From Aurelia coerulea (taxonomy: Eukaryota > Cnidaria > Scyphozoa > Semaeostomeae > Ulmaridae), in contig CM076948.1 of NCBI GenBank assembly GCA_039566865.1, positions 14,147,001 to 14,211,000 of the forward strand: a stretch of 64,000 nucleotides of DNA, given 5' to 3'. Below, piece by piece: positions 43,572 through 53,818 of this stretch (positions are counted from its first letter, which is position 1; the number at the start of each line of letters is the position of its first letter). Under the pieces are notes generated by a model. It made no database searches, was not told the DNA's origin, and saw only the letters and a program-made list of their open reading frames with translations. Made by a program: the position numbers and the translations under genes.

Positions 43572-44012
43572 CTAGGGATCAAGCATAACCTGTGTCTTCC
43601 AGCGTGCGTCTATGGCCGCCGCCCTTGGGGTCCGGTTCCTGCCCCCATTCACACTTTTCAAACTTGTTTTCTGTACTTTCTCATTTTTCTCATTACTCTT
43701 CTCGTGCATTTCATCCTTTTTTGATTGGCTTTTATCTTTCCCCCCTCTTATTTGATGGTCTCTACAAGCAATTTCAAGAGGAAAAAGTTTCTGCAAAGGA
43801 CGATTCAAAATTTCTGGCTTACCACGCCCAATTTTGCGAACCGATGCACCTCTTACCACTCCATCTCTGCCAACAATAATATCCTGCACAATGCCCGTCT
43901 TCCAAAATCCTCTCTTTGCACTCTCCTCATAAATCAACACCACATCTCCAATTGAAATTTGTGCTGGAACTGTGCTCTTCAATTTGTGGAATTCTCTGAG
44001 GTCAGTCACATA
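43572..44012 (-). pseudogene. BEL pol C-terminal domain after a nonsense codon
   Basis: Same frame as pol, directly after an in-frame TAA at 44013-44015. It encodes LREFHKLKS, then IGDVVLIYEE, GRDGVVRGASVRK and a basic, Ser/Lys-rich tail. This is the domain usually found after the BEL/Pao integrase. Its separation from pol by a single stop looks like a point lesion. Confidence 0.85.
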
Positions 44013-47000
44013 TTATTTTCTCCACCTGTTCCAAAAATGGTTAAGCTTCCTGGTGAGGTAAAGAAAACGTTTAAGGACCTTGTCATTATCAACATTATCA
44101 AGGTTTGCATGGACATCAACATTCTCAGATAGAGGTGACAATCTATAACCAAACAAAAGATGTGAAGGTGTCAAAGCTTCCTCAAGTTCATCATAGAGAT
44201 ATGTCAATGGCCTTGAATTTAATGTCCCTTCAATCTCTATCAGTATGGTGTTCAGTTCATCAAAGGTCAACTTGGCATTTCCTAGAACCTTTCTCAAGCA
44301 CCTTTTGACACTCCCAATCATCCGCTCAAACACTCCGCCCATCCACGGAGAACGTTCCACATTGAACCTCCACTCTGTTCTTCTGGACGCTAAGAACTCC
44401 TGGAAAAGCTCATCCTTGGGGAGTTTACGCAAAAGTTTGGCTGTGGCTTTGAAGGTTTTTGCGTTATCTGAGACCATTAAGGCAGGCGTGCCTCTCCTAG
44501 GAGCAAAACGTCTCAGACAGTTGACAAATGTGGGGGTCTGCAGATTCTCAATTAACTCAAGGTGCACTGCCCTGGTCACACAACATGTAAAGAGAGTAAT
44601 ATAAACCTTGTTCATTTGCCCTTTTGTTCCTTTGACATACAAAGGCCCTGCAAAGTCCACCCCAACATTGCTGAAAGGTGGAGCCTGTGTCACTCTAAAA
44701 CCAGGCAGAGGGGCTGTAGGGGGTGAAGTGTAAGGCTTACCTTCAAGTTTCCTGCAAAGAAAACAACCATTAATCACCTTCTTTACAACCTGCCTTCCCT
44801 TAGTAACCCAGAACCTAGATCTGAGCTCTGCTAGAGTTCCCTTTACCTTGCAATGATGCACTCTATGGTGACAATCTAGGATCAAAAGCTCAGTAAATCT
44901 GTGGTCTCTTGGGAGAATAATGGGTTGTTTTGATTCTTCCCCTAAATCTGAATGTTCTAGCCTTCCCTTGCAGACCATTATCTCATTCTGTGTGACAATA
45001 CCTAATTGCACTTTTGTCTTATCAAAATCACTCTTTCCTTGCAATGTGGTCTGCACATCTTTGACCCAATCTATTTCTGCACTCTTCAACTCCTCCACAC
45101 TCACTTTCCCTACAATCAAGTCCTTCCCTCCTTTCTTCTTCAAATTCTCAATAAAACGTTTCACATATGAGGTGACTCTTAACAATTTCCCAAGTTTGCT
45201 GAATCTATCTATATCAATAACCTTGCTCACTCCTTCACTCCCTTTTTCAGCAATATTTGCAATCAAAACATTAACTTTCCTTCTCTCTTCACACACTTCA
45301 TTTGAATCATCCAATGGCTCACTGTTAGGCCATGCCTCTTTTCCTTCCTTCAACCATTCTGGTCCTTCCCACCACAATCTAGAATCTTTTAACTCACTTG
45401 CTTTTACTCCTCTAGATCTAATATCTGCCGGGTTTTCTATCCCTGGGACGTGTCCCCACTCTTCTTTCTTAGTTAACCTCAAAATCTCATTCACACGATG
45501 TCTCACAAAATTCTTCCATTCTCCATTATTTGCTATCCAGAAAAGAGCAGTCTTACTGTCTAGCCAAAACTTTACACTGTCAATCTTCACTTGAGAACTT
45601 AATGCTTTCACAACTGTGTCCATTAAGGTGGCTAAAACTTTTGCAGACATTAACTCTAACCTAGGGATTGTTAGGCTCTTTAAGGGTGCAACTCTTGTTT
45701 TGGCACATAATAAACTTGTATGCACTCCAGTGGTTGTCTCACACACCAGGTAGATCATTGCACAGTAACACTTTTTACTGGCATCACCAAAGCCATGCAG
45801 TGATGTGCTAATAATTTCCCCCTTCATTCCTTCAAGCATGCATCTAGGGACAGAAATTGTCTTTACTTCATTCAAATCTTTGAGCCATGCCTCCCAAATA
45901 GCTATCTTATCATCAGGCAATGGGTCATCCCAGTCAAGCTTCTCTAGGCACAATTGCTGGAAAAGAACTTTACCCGAAACCGCGATGGGGCTAACCAACC
46001 CTTGGGGGTCAAAAAGGGTTGCTAGTGTGCTCAATATCCCTCTCTTAGTTGGCCTAGCACTGGAGACTTGCCCTACCTTTTCCAGGTCAAATGTAAGGGT
46101 GTCTTGTTTGCTATCCCAAGGAATCCCCAGTACTTTGGTCATTCCCCCTGTTTCCTTGGAAAGGCCTAAGGTCTCCTTTGCATATGTGCTTTCTTCATTC
46201 AATAGTTCTTCTCCTACATTCTTTTCATTCTCATTCTCTGCAATCTTTTCAGCTAATTTTCTGTCATTTGTCTTCCACTTTCTTAATTTAAAGCCCCCTT
46301 CCAACATTCTTGACTTAGCTTTCTCATACAAGTCAAATGCTTCTTCTGTACTGCTGCACCCTGTGACCAGATCATCAACAAAGAATCCTTCTGTCATTTT
46401 CACAACAAACTCTGGGTCACTTTCACTATATTTCTCGATGTGATGTCGTAGCACAGCATTTAAGAGGAACGGCGAGGAATTTACCCCAAATACCACCCGG
46501 GTAAATTTATAAACAACAATCTGGGGGTCTGTCTTATGAATATCATCAACCCACAAAAATCTGAGGCAATCTCTATCCTCTGGGTGAACCTCTATGTTAA
46601 GGAATGCCTTCTCAATATCACCCACTAAAGCTACCCTGTTTGACCTGAAACGCAAGAGAATGTCAATAATCAGTGGGGTCAGGGCTGGACCAACATGTAA
46701 ACATTCATTAAGTGACACCCCAGACTTTCTGTCCTTGCAAGATGCATCATAAACAACCCTTAATTTAGTTGTCTCAGCGTTCTCACGACAGACAGCCTGG
46801 TGGGGAATATAATGAATTTGTTGCGCCTGCTCTAACAATGAAACCTGTTCAATCACACCCATTTCTACCTGTTCAGAAATAACATTGTTATACATTTCAA
46901 GAATATCAGGGTTAAGACGAAGTTTCTTCAGTTGGCTCTTCAATCTACTCAAGCTGTTATTATAATTAGTTGGCAAAGATGCATGACCAACTTTCCATGG

Positions 47001-47201
47001 CAATCCAACCGAATAACGCTCACCTGTAAACAAAATATCATCAATAACCCCTTCATGCACTTCATCTTCCACTCTTATACCAAGACTATCCAAATCCCAT
47101 AATTTATGAACAGTCTTATCAAGATCTTGCTTGGTGTTTGCTGCTGGCATTGAATCTGTCACATGATTGACAATAACATTTGAACAATCAGAAGAATGTA
47201 A
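44013..47201 (-). CDS. pol: BEL/Pao pol: RT, RNase H, integrase
   Basis: About 1060 codons; the first apparent start (GTG at 47162) is not an ATG, and the frame is continuous with gag apart from TGA 47202-47204. Numbering from 47162: RT motif A GDIEKAF (181-187), catalytic FVDD (261-264), then RNase H with FGDASKK and LDSKTALFW. Integrase zinc HH-CC (CHHRVHH...CFLC) precedes catalytic Asp836 (VDFAG), Asp899 (SDNAKTF) and Glu946 (FERMIG). FVDD instead of YVDD is a common BEL/Pao variation. It ends at a TAA before the C-terminal domain, so it is truncated. Confidence 0.92.
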   Translation of the reverse strand, partial: LHSSDCSNVIVNHVTDSMPAANTKQDLDKTVHKLWDLDSLGIRVEDEVHEGVIDDILFTGERYSVGLPWKVGHASLPTNYNNSLSRLKSQLKKLRLNPDILEMYNNVISEQVEMGVIEQVSLLEQAQQIHYIPHQAVCRENAETTKLRVVYDASCKDRKSGVSLNECLHVGPALTPLIIDILLRFRSNRVALVGDIEKAFLNIEVHPEDRDCLRFLWVDDIHKTDPQIVVYKFTRVVFGVNSSPFLLNAVLRHHIEKYSESDPEFVVKMTEGFFVDDLVTGCSSTEEAFDLYEKAKSRMLEGGFKLRKWKTNDRKLAEKIAENENEKNVGEELLNEESTYAKETLGLSKETGGMTKVLGIPWDSKQDTLTFDLEKVGQVSSARPTKRGILSTLATLFDPQGLVSPIAVSGKVLFQQLCLEKLDWDDPLPDDKIAIWEAWLKDLNEVKTISVPRCMLEGMKGEIISTSLHGFGDASKKCYCAMIYLVCETTTGVHTSLLCAKTRVAPLKSLTIPRLELMSAKVLATLMDTVVKALSSQVKIDSVKFWLDSKTALFWIANNGEWKNFVRHRVNEILRLTKKEEWGHVPGIENPADIRSRGVKASELKDSRLWWEGPEWLKEGKEAWPNSEPLDDSNEVCEERRKVNVLIANIAEKGSEGVSKVIDIDRFSKLGKLLRVTSYVKRFIENLKKKGGKDLIVGKVSVEELKSAEIDWVKDVQTTLQGKSDFDKTKVQLGIVTQNEIMVCKGRLEHSDLGEESKQPIILPRDHRFTELLILDCHHRVHHCKVKGTLAELRSRFWVTKGRQVVKKVINGCFLCRKLEGKPYTSPPTAPLPGFRVTQAPPFSNVGVDFAGPLYVKGTKGQMNKVYITLFTCCVTRAVHLELIENLQTPTFVNCLRRFAPRRGTPALMVSDNAKTFKATAKLLRKLPKDELFQEFLASRRTEWRFNVERSPWMGGVFERMIGSVKRCLRKVLGNAKLTFDELNTILIEIEGTLNSRPLTYLYDELEEALTPSHLLFGYRLSPLSENVDVHANLDNVDNDKVLKRFLYLTRKLNHFWNRWRK

Positions 47202-47209
47202 TCACTCAC
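47156..47209 (-). other. possible 54-nt intron or readthrough site at gag-pol junction
   Basis: The minus strand has CAG|GTGAGT at 47209 and ACAG| ending at 47156. The 54 nt between are a multiple of three and contain the only stop (TGA) between gag and pol. Alternatives are stop readthrough or a simple nonsense mutation. The short length and coding-like content make splicing uncertain. Confidence 0.35.
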
Positions 47210-49151
47210 CTGTTAATGGTCCTGAAAGTACCCATCCTAGGGTTGTTTTTACTGCAATAGGCTCGTGTTGCCCCCCTCGTATGGTTTCTCCATTCTGAAA
47301 TTCCCAGAGAAAATCAGCTCCTATCAAAATGTCTATCTCAAGGGTGTCCTGGTACCTGCAAACATCTGAGAAAAATACATCACTCAAGTGGGAATAATTT
47401 TGTTTTATCATTTCTACGTGTTCATTTGCGATTGTAGAAATATCAGTAACAACAAAGGCTTCAACAACAGTGTTACTACCACCATTAATTGGAGAAAGAG
47501 AAAGCTCACATATTCCTCTCTTGGCCACATTCGTTTCATTGCTCCCAAATGCTTTTATTCCCAAGCTTTCCTCTCTTGTTGGTTCTAGGCCTAATCTACC
47601 TACAGCCTTGGCAGTTATAAAGGTTCTTTGGCTACCAGTATCGAACAAAACCCGTACTCTGCACTCTTTTTTAGCATTCACATTTGCCAAGGCTGTTTGA
47701 AGCGCTACTCTTTCACCAGAAGAACCGGTTGTCCCTACCCAGGTGGTCGCAGTAGGATTTAGGACGGGTGCACTAGCTTTGGGTTGCATTTCCTTAGCTA
47801 ATTGGGGCTTATTCGCGCTGCCTGCACTACAAATAGAGCTATGGTGTTTGCCCTTACACAATCTACACACATAATTTGACCTACATTTATAGACCCTGTG
47901 TCCTCCCTTCAAACAATTAAAACATTTAGCATACTTCAAAAGAACTTTCTTACGATCTTCCATGTTCGTTATTTTCTCGCAATCTTCAGCTTTATGATCC
48001 GTTCCCAGGCAGTAAACACATTTGTCTCCAGCGGCATCTCGACTTGTCAACAATGCAGCTGCAGTTCCGGTGTTCGTGTTGCGATCTTGTGGCTTGTTTT
48101 GATTAGGCCGTCCTCCAAAGTTTCCTTCTTGTTGAGGCATCCTCGTTACCGGAAAATGGCTCTCCCTCACCTCCAGCTCAGCAGCTAATGCCTGGATAAA
48201 CTCATCCACTGTCCATTCGAGATGACTTTTCGGCGTGAACCGAATCATGTTGTATCTCAATGTCTCAGGAACCTTCTCCAGTAGCCATGGCACAACGACG
48301 CTCGAATATGATTCTTTGTCCGCTCCAAGAGCCTCGAGTCCACGGAAATGAGTCTCGATTTGATCGTGCAAGTTCCTGAGTCGCGTGACATTTTTCTCGC
48401 TGTAGACTGGGGCCAGATGTATCATCTCGTGTATGTGAGTTCCCTTGATCACAGCTGGTCTGGCAAATCTTTTCTGCAACAATTCGACGGCTGCATCGTA
48501 ATCTACGTCGGTTAGCGGCAATCCAGCTACAACGCTCTTTGCTGGCTCTTGTAGGAAGCTTCGTAGATACTTGAATTTATCGACCTTGGCCATTTCATCA
48601 TCATCATGGATCGCGCTTTTGAATCCATCCCAAAACTCCTGCCATTCTGCAACCTTACCACTAAATTTCGAAAGTTCAAGTTTCGGAAGTTTCGCTTTTA
48701 CCCTTCGACGATTAGAGCTGGCATTCGATACATTTGAAGCTACAGAACCCGCTGCTGAATCGGCTATCGATGTTGCAATGGAATTTAAGCTCGCATTCGA
48801 TACACTGCGTGACAATGATTCCTGCTTCTCACCTTCTTTTTGGGCTTTCAATGAATCTTCGAGGCAAATCAGGCAGTAGGTTACCTTCTCGTTGATATCG
48901 CTGGCGTCAAGCATTTCTTTTTCACAAACATCATCATCTGCATCGTTATCCACCAATCCTTCGAATATCTCCTTATCCAACTCTTTCAAATGTTCGAAGT
49001 TATCCTTCAGGTTGGTTTCGTATTGCTTCAGCTTTCTTTTGTCAATCTCTTCTGGATCTTCCTTTAAGGCGTCGTCAACTTTATTTAGCAGCTTCGTGAT
49101 CACTCCTCGAATCGGTTTTCTCTTTTTCCTTAATTTATCAACTGCTTCCAT
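47202..49151 (-). CDS. gag: BEL/Pao gag-protease
   Basis: The ATG at 49151 opens 649 codons (the frame is open to 49184 but without an earlier ATG). It has an acidic helical N-terminus, a Ser/Ala-rich linker, then the DUF1759-type gag region (LPKLELSKFSGKVAEWQEFWDGF...LLQKRFARP). Three zinc knuckles follow (CVYCLGTDHKAEDC, CFNCLKGGHRVYKC, CRLCKGKHHSSIC). A retropepsin-like domain with LFDTGSQRTF (Asp about 504) and a DUF1758-type end (DILIGADFLWEF, GWVLSGPL) complete it. It stops at TGA 47202-47204. Confidence 0.92.
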   Translation of the reverse strand: MEAVDKLRKKRKPIRGVITKLLNKVDDALKEDPEEIDKRKLKQYETNLKDNFEHLKELDKEIFEGLVDNDADDDVCEKEMLDASDINEKVTYCLICLEDSLKAQKEGEKQESLSRSVSNASLNSIATSIADSAAGSVASNVSNASSNRRRVKAKLPKLELSKFSGKVAEWQEFWDGFKSAIHDDDEMAKVDKFKYLRSFLQEPAKSVVAGLPLTDVDYDAAVELLQKRFARPAVIKGTHIHEMIHLAPVYSEKNVTRLRNLHDQIETHFRGLEALGADKESYSSVVVPWLLEKVPETLRYNMIRFTPKSHLEWTVDEFIQALAAELEVRESHFPVTRMPQQEGNFGGRPNQNKPQDRNTNTGTAAALLTSRDAAGDKCVYCLGTDHKAEDCEKITNMEDRKKVLLKYAKCFNCLKGGHRVYKCRSNYVCRLCKGKHHSSICSAGSANKPQLAKEMQPKASAPVLNPTATTWVGTTGSSGERVALQTALANVNAKKECRVRVLFDTGSQRTFITAKAVGRLGLEPTREESLGIKAFGSNETNVAKRGICELSLSPINGGSNTVVEAFVVTDISTIANEHVEMIKQNYSHLSDVFFSDVCRYQDTLEIDILIGADFLWEFQNGETIRGGQHEPIAVKTTLGWVLSGPLTGE

Positions 49152-49170
49152 TTCGATTACGACTATCAGG

Positions 49171-49183
49171 CAACGGTGGACCA
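49171..49183 (-). other. BEL primer binding site
   Basis: Two bases inside the 5' LTR, the minus strand reads TGGTCCACCGTTG, beginning with the TGG expected to pair with a tRNA CCA end. The tRNA was not identified. Confidence 0.65.
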
Positions 49184-49185
49184 AA

Positions 49186-49745
49186 TGTTGAGAATACTAT
49201 CTCAGACTCGCTAGTTCAATGATAGCCAACAATCGAAGATCTCACTCTTAGAGAAAACTACTCAAATAACATTTTCTGAATCCATTTTATTCCACAATCT
49301 CATTCTCACTCTACGAATACGTGTGCACTCTGCGAATTCTCAATACGTACTGATTCGTATCACAAATAATAGGATCCTTAAAGTTAGTTAACAACAATAG
49401 TTCAAAATCAACCAATGAAAATAAAGAATAACAGGAAAATGAATTAAATCTTATATCAATAGTCTGGCATCAAGCCTACTACTATTTGCCCATAAAAGTC
49501 AGTGTGTTTCCGGGCCGCAATGCATGAATCATAACACGAAGGTTACCAACGTAGGTTTACATACTTTGCCTGCTGCGTGTTCCCTAAGTTAAAGTTACAA
49601 ACGCATACCGCTTCCTTGCCTGTGGGAATGAATGAACACGCAATACATAATTTCTACTTCTAAATTCTACTAAAGTTCAATACAAATGTCTGTGCCCTAA
49701 TGCTTACGCAGGTAGCTGCGTGGGCGCGCCTGGGGTTTCCCAACA
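49186..49745 (-). repeat. BEL 5' LTR
   Basis: 560 bp, upstream LTR in the minus orientation; about three differences from the 3' LTR. Confidence 0.93.
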
Positions 49746-49750
49746 CTATT

Positions 49751-50700
49751 ATCTGAAAAATGTCTTTCAAGTCGAGATTTCCGTAGTAATCCAATTTTGC
49801 TTGTCGTAATATCTTTACACATTTGTTTCGCTGCTTTTTGAAAGCATTCCATTTGTCTTGCGTCCTACTTTTATTGTATATGTTACGTAATCTAGTTCTT
49901 AGCATAATCGCTTTCCTCAAGGCCTTGGTCATAAAAGGACCATCATTTGCTCGAACAGATTTCTTCTTGAGGGGAGCGTGCTTATTAAGAACCTTTTCAA
50001 CAGTAGCATTAAAATAGTCAAAAAGTGGTTGCATCTCTATAACATTTAGTTAATTCTTCACTCAATTCACTCCTAAACTGTACAGGATCAAATTTTCTAT
50101 AGTCACGGTAATTTATTATTTTGGGACCCCTCTTTACAAATCCACTCTTTAAAACCGTTGATACCATCAAATGAAAATCAGAATATCCTGTTTCAGTTGT
50201 TAATGTACCAGAGAAACATCTATTTCTATTTGTCAGTATTAAATCGTTTTCCTCGTTATTGAAGTCCCCGACAATTAAGAAGTTGTCATAGGTGTCACTT
50301 AAGTTATCCATAGCTTTACCCAGCTCTTCGTAGAACCCTTTTTCATCCTGAGATGGAGGGCGATAAATACTTATCATAGCCCATTTCTTCTTGTGAAGAT
50401 TTATTTCTGTAATTATACACTCCATATTAAAAGAAAATTGAAACTTCAATTGTCTAGAGGGGACCCCTTCTCGTATATAGACCAATATTCCTCCTCCATG
50501 TTGGTTTCGATCATACCTCAAAGGAGGCTTAAACTCTTCTATCAAAAATTGACCAGGAGGGAATATGTCATCGATTTTTGTTTCACTAACAACAAGGATA
50601 TCCACGTTTTTTGCAACTAAGAGTTTTAAGGAGTCAAACTTGTTTCGAATTGAGTTTATATTAAGGTGTGCAATTACTAAACCTTTCGGGTTGTTCTTCC
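49751..50700 (-). pseudogene. LINE endonuclease and linker
   Basis: The endonuclease motifs IAHLNINSIRNKF, VVSETKID, GGGILVYIRE, SIYRPP, VGDFN, DLILTN and YSDFHLMV are visible. They are followed by KHAPLKKKSVRANDGPFMTKALRKAIMLRTRLRN and a basic linker ending at the BEL insertion. A segment between VGDFN and NDLILTN is deleted, and a frameshift lies near 50030 and another at the BEL junction. Confidence 0.83.
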
Positions 50701-50889
50701 GGAGCTTTCCGAGTGGACTTGAATCATCCTTCGTGTCTTTCTGATTTAAATTTCCACTAGTGGATTGATCTAATTCAGATGCATTTTCTTGGATGCCTAT
50801 AGTACACTCATTACTGACATCTTTACATAAACTGAATGGTAAATCACACTTTTGAGTTTTGTTTTCTAGAGTCCCATTATCACATCACT

Positions 50890-51105
50890 TCTTTATACAT
50901 TTGATGAAATTGTTAACTAAGACTGATGTACCATATCTATTTAAATGTAGTTTGCTAAGGTTCAAATGTTTTCTAGGGTCAATGTTTGAATGAGGGATTA
51001 ATTCGATATCTCCTACCTCACATATGCGTCGTAGCTCTTCATTTACAGCGATGTCTTTGTCTTTGTCATTGGCTTCCTTCTTTGTTTTTGGTTTTTTTTT
51101 TATAT
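50890..51105 (-). pseudogene. LINE ORF1 SGNH C-terminal piece
   Basis: The minus strand encodes a lysine/aspartate-rich stretch, then an INPHSNIDPRK-like block and KLHLNRYGT (the SGNH His block) followed by stops. The LINE is truncated upstream. Confidence 0.6.
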
Positions 51106-51707
51106 CAATTCTCCTAAAATTTACAATCTACTAACAAACATTGACATTACGAGACGATAGCGCAAGGAACATGAAAATACATTGCAACCCTGCAGCTATT
51201 ACACTTAACCTAAATACTAATACAAACACTAATACGGGACTAATACTAAGGATAATAATTCAAATACAAGAAAATATACTAACAAAGAACTACACGAATA
51301 AAGAACCGATCTACAGTGATCTCTCCATACAACGGACCCTTAAAGAAACCATGAATAAGTCATATCTCGTTAGACAAGGGTTCATTGGGCTGCGAATTTG
51401 TGTTCAGTGGATTATGTCCTTGAAAATGGGTCTTTAAAAACGAGAGTTCATTAGGATTCGCTATATGGAGAGCTCACTGTGCGTTACGTTATAGAAAAAG
51501 AAAATGGCGTTGGTTCATTCAAAGCGCTCTGTTGCGTATACATACTTCAATGTAGCCTCAAGGATCATCGTATTTGACATAAGTGGCAACCTTGCATCAC
51601 CATATAAAAGGAATTTGAGAAGCGCTTCATTAGAGAGGTTTGATAAGCCTTGAGGTTGTAATATAGTGTTAATGGCATCGAGAAGACCCTGTCTTTGCAC
51701 ATCATAG

Positions 51708-52745
51708 TTATGTATGGCAGAGCAGCAAAAATTGTTCCGTATCCTCAACTCCATCGTTGATCGAGCACATTGGATTTACTGTGTCTTTAAAGTTGTGTTT
51801 AAATTTGTTAAAATTTAGCTTACTTAGACCCACACGAAGTTGTGTTAGAATTGCCAAGCCTTTCGGGTCATGAATGCTGTAGACTGGACGGGTTAGGGGG
51901 CGAATGAGTGAAAAAAGCTTCTTTTTGAACATGCACAGAGTTGGTGATTGTCTTATCTCTGAGTCAAGTTTATTCCATTCCGAAAGACAGTTTGGGTAAA
52001 AACTTGCACCAAAGCTCACTGTTCTTGCACGTATTTGCCCGATTATAGCTGGTTTACGAAGGCGATAGTTAGATTGTGGAAGGGGTGGAATAGGGTGCCT
52101 CGTATAATCCGGTGCTTGGTTGTTAACAAATTTGAAAAATAGAACAAGACGCCTGCTCCAACGTCTGAGGTTAAGCGATTCCCATCCAAGTTCGTTATAC
52201 AGCTTCTCTCGAGATGTACCTTTCCATGCACCAGTTACTGCTAGTGCAGCGGAGTATTGAACGGATTCAAGCTTTTCCATCAGATGATTAAATTTTAGAC
52301 TTTCACTATATTCGCACTTAGTGGCCGATATGTGATAGATAACGTCCCCATAGTCTAGATGCGGTCTCACATATAATTTATAAAGCTCGTTAAGGGTATG
52401 TTGAGGTAGATACTTCGAAAGATATTTAATCATTCCTATTCCTCGTCTAGATTTGGATATAGCTGACTTGATATGACCACTTAATGATAACTTCGAATCA
52501 AGTACAAGACCTAGATGTTTGTGCTCTTCAACGTTTGAAACTGGGGTATCATTGAATAGGATAGGTGGATGGTCAAGAGGTTTCCTCTTTCTTGAAAATG
52601 TTATTTCGACCGCTTGTTTCGTAGGGTCTGGGTTAAATGACATTTTCCATTTGTTTGCCCATTGTGTAATCAGACTCAAATCATGGTTCATATCATTCGC
52701 TTCCTTCGAGTCATCTCTTGCCACAAGTTCAAATCCTTCGCTAGC
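51708..52745 (-). pseudogene. LINE RT C-terminal region
   Basis: Roughly 345 open codons: VARDDSKEANDMNHDLSLI (just downstream of the RT active site), WKMSFNPDP-KQAVEITFSRK, HKHLGLVLDSKLSL, RPHLDYGDVIYH and AALAVTGAWKGTSREKLY. A KPAIIGQIRART block and NDGVEDTEQFLLLC complete it. Full-length match to the decayed copy at 130-1515. Confidence 0.85.
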
Positions 52746-53434
52746 TTGTCGATTTTTCCAGCTATCTCGCAAGGTGTTTGCCCCGATTTTAAATCATTCG
52801 TTCCAACATGCAATATTATCATTCCTGGTTTTCTTTTCTTCGTGGGTATAGCGTAGTCTTGCGTGGTGGCACCCGGGAAGGATTTTACAGTAATTCGTTG
52901 TTGATTTTTGAGCGAATGTGGTATTTTTCTTCCTTTGACATGTTTGACAATCGAATCCCCAAGGATGGTTACTTTGGGCTTCCCTTTGTCACTATTGTTA
53001 CTGCTTTTACCAGTGTTGATGATGCTATTTGTTTGTTGTTTATCAGATCCTTTGTTTGATGTTACACTTTGGGCAATGACACTTCTTTGTCGCTCTTTGT
53101 TCTGTAAGGTTGTTTGGAATTCATCATTGTTATTGTTGTTGCTTGATTGATTTTCCTCTGTTTCATAAGACAATGCACTGAATCTGTTTTGAATAGGGAT
53201 GGAAGTGGAGGGCAAAGATCGATTTCTTGTTGACTTTCCACTCTTTACCGGTTCAAAGCTCTTTTCCGGACTTTGTTGTTTGTCATGCAATCCCCATCGT
53301 ACCGGCTCAAATCTTCCTTCAACTCTTTGTTCTATGGGTTGGAATCCTGATCTAACCGGTTCCGAAACAACGGGGGTTTGAAACGGTGAGCTGGGAACTG
53401 CTTTTCTCCAATTTTTATCCCCAATTTTATCCAT
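52740..53434 (-). CDS. LINE ORF1b, SGNH-hydrolase-like
   Basis: ATG at 53434. A Pro/Ser-rich N-terminal half, then VTILGDSIVKHV (Ser block), VKSFPGATT (Gly block) and ILHVGTNDLK (Asn block). The final His block is lost because sequence switches to the RT C-terminus at about 52740. It starts 18 bp after the ORF1a stop. Confidence 0.75.
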
Positions 53435-53452
53435 TAATAATAAATTTATTAT

Positions 53453-53818
53453 TTAATTTTTATTTTTTAATTCTTCCCTCAAGAATTTGAGTTGTTCTTT
53501 CATCTCTTGAAACAAAATCGAATCCTCAAAATTGAACATTGAATATCTTTCTCTGGAGGCCGAAGCCTCATTCCGCAGCGTCATAAGTTCTCTCATCAAA
53601 TCACCTCTGAGGGTATAAAGATCCTCAACCTCGATGAAATTTACTGCTTTCGATATTTCTTGCCTAATAACATCAGGATCTGGGTGTTCTACACTAGGCT
53701 GTGCTTGTAATCCCTTTTCAGTCATGTAAAAAGAGGATTCTGTCTCATTCTCACCTCTGTCTTCAATTAGGCCATCAGTCAGCATGGCATCGAAAGCTTC
53801 GTTCATGAACATGAGCAT
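53453..53818 (-). CDS. LINE ORF1a, small coiled-coil protein
   Basis: ATG at 53818, 121 codons. Residues near the start (MNEAFDAMLTDGLIEDRGENETESSFYMTEKGLQ) look like a small winged-helix-like unit, followed by acidic/basic heptads (SKAVNFIEVEDLYTLRGDLMRELMTLR, QEMKEQLKFLREELKNK) predicted as coiled coil. It is placed just before the SGNH ORF, like 21380-21799. Confidence 0.6.
   Translation of the reverse strand: MLMFMNEAFDAMLTDGLIEDRGENETESSFYMTEKGLQAQPSVEHPDPDVIRQEISKAVNFIEVEDLYTLRGDLMRELMTLRNEASASRERYSMFNFEDSILFQEMKEQLKFLREELKNKN

Larger units (their letters stand above)
42989..49745 (-). mobile_element. BEL/Pao LTR retrotransposon, near complete
   Basis: Two 560-bp LTRs (42989-43548 and 49186-49745) differ at about three positions by eye. 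The 5-bp duplication CTATT lies at 42984-42988 and 49746-49750. Gag-protease and pol lie in one frame between them. It is inserted into the linker/RT boundary of a LINE. High LTR identity implies recent insertion. Two in-frame stops (47202-47204, 44013-44015) break the polyprotein. Confidence 0.93.
39289..51105 (-). mobile_element. LINE (minus) carrying a LINE, a hairpin MITE and a BEL element
   Basis: In minus-strand order: SGNH C-terminal piece (about 51100-50890), endonuclease (50700-50018), linker (50034-49751), BEL insertion, RT (42983-41812), MITE and RT C-terminus (41052-40445). A nested LINE (40443-39487) follows, then the terminal CSCRLCKLY piece with 3' UTR, stem-loop and (AAT)8 tail (39486-39289). 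Multiple frameshifts are present. Confidence 0.8.

Noticed and set aside
45805..46443. Long plus-strand ORFs opposite BEL pol and gag
   Set aside because: They are antisense shadows of a strongly supported coding frame.
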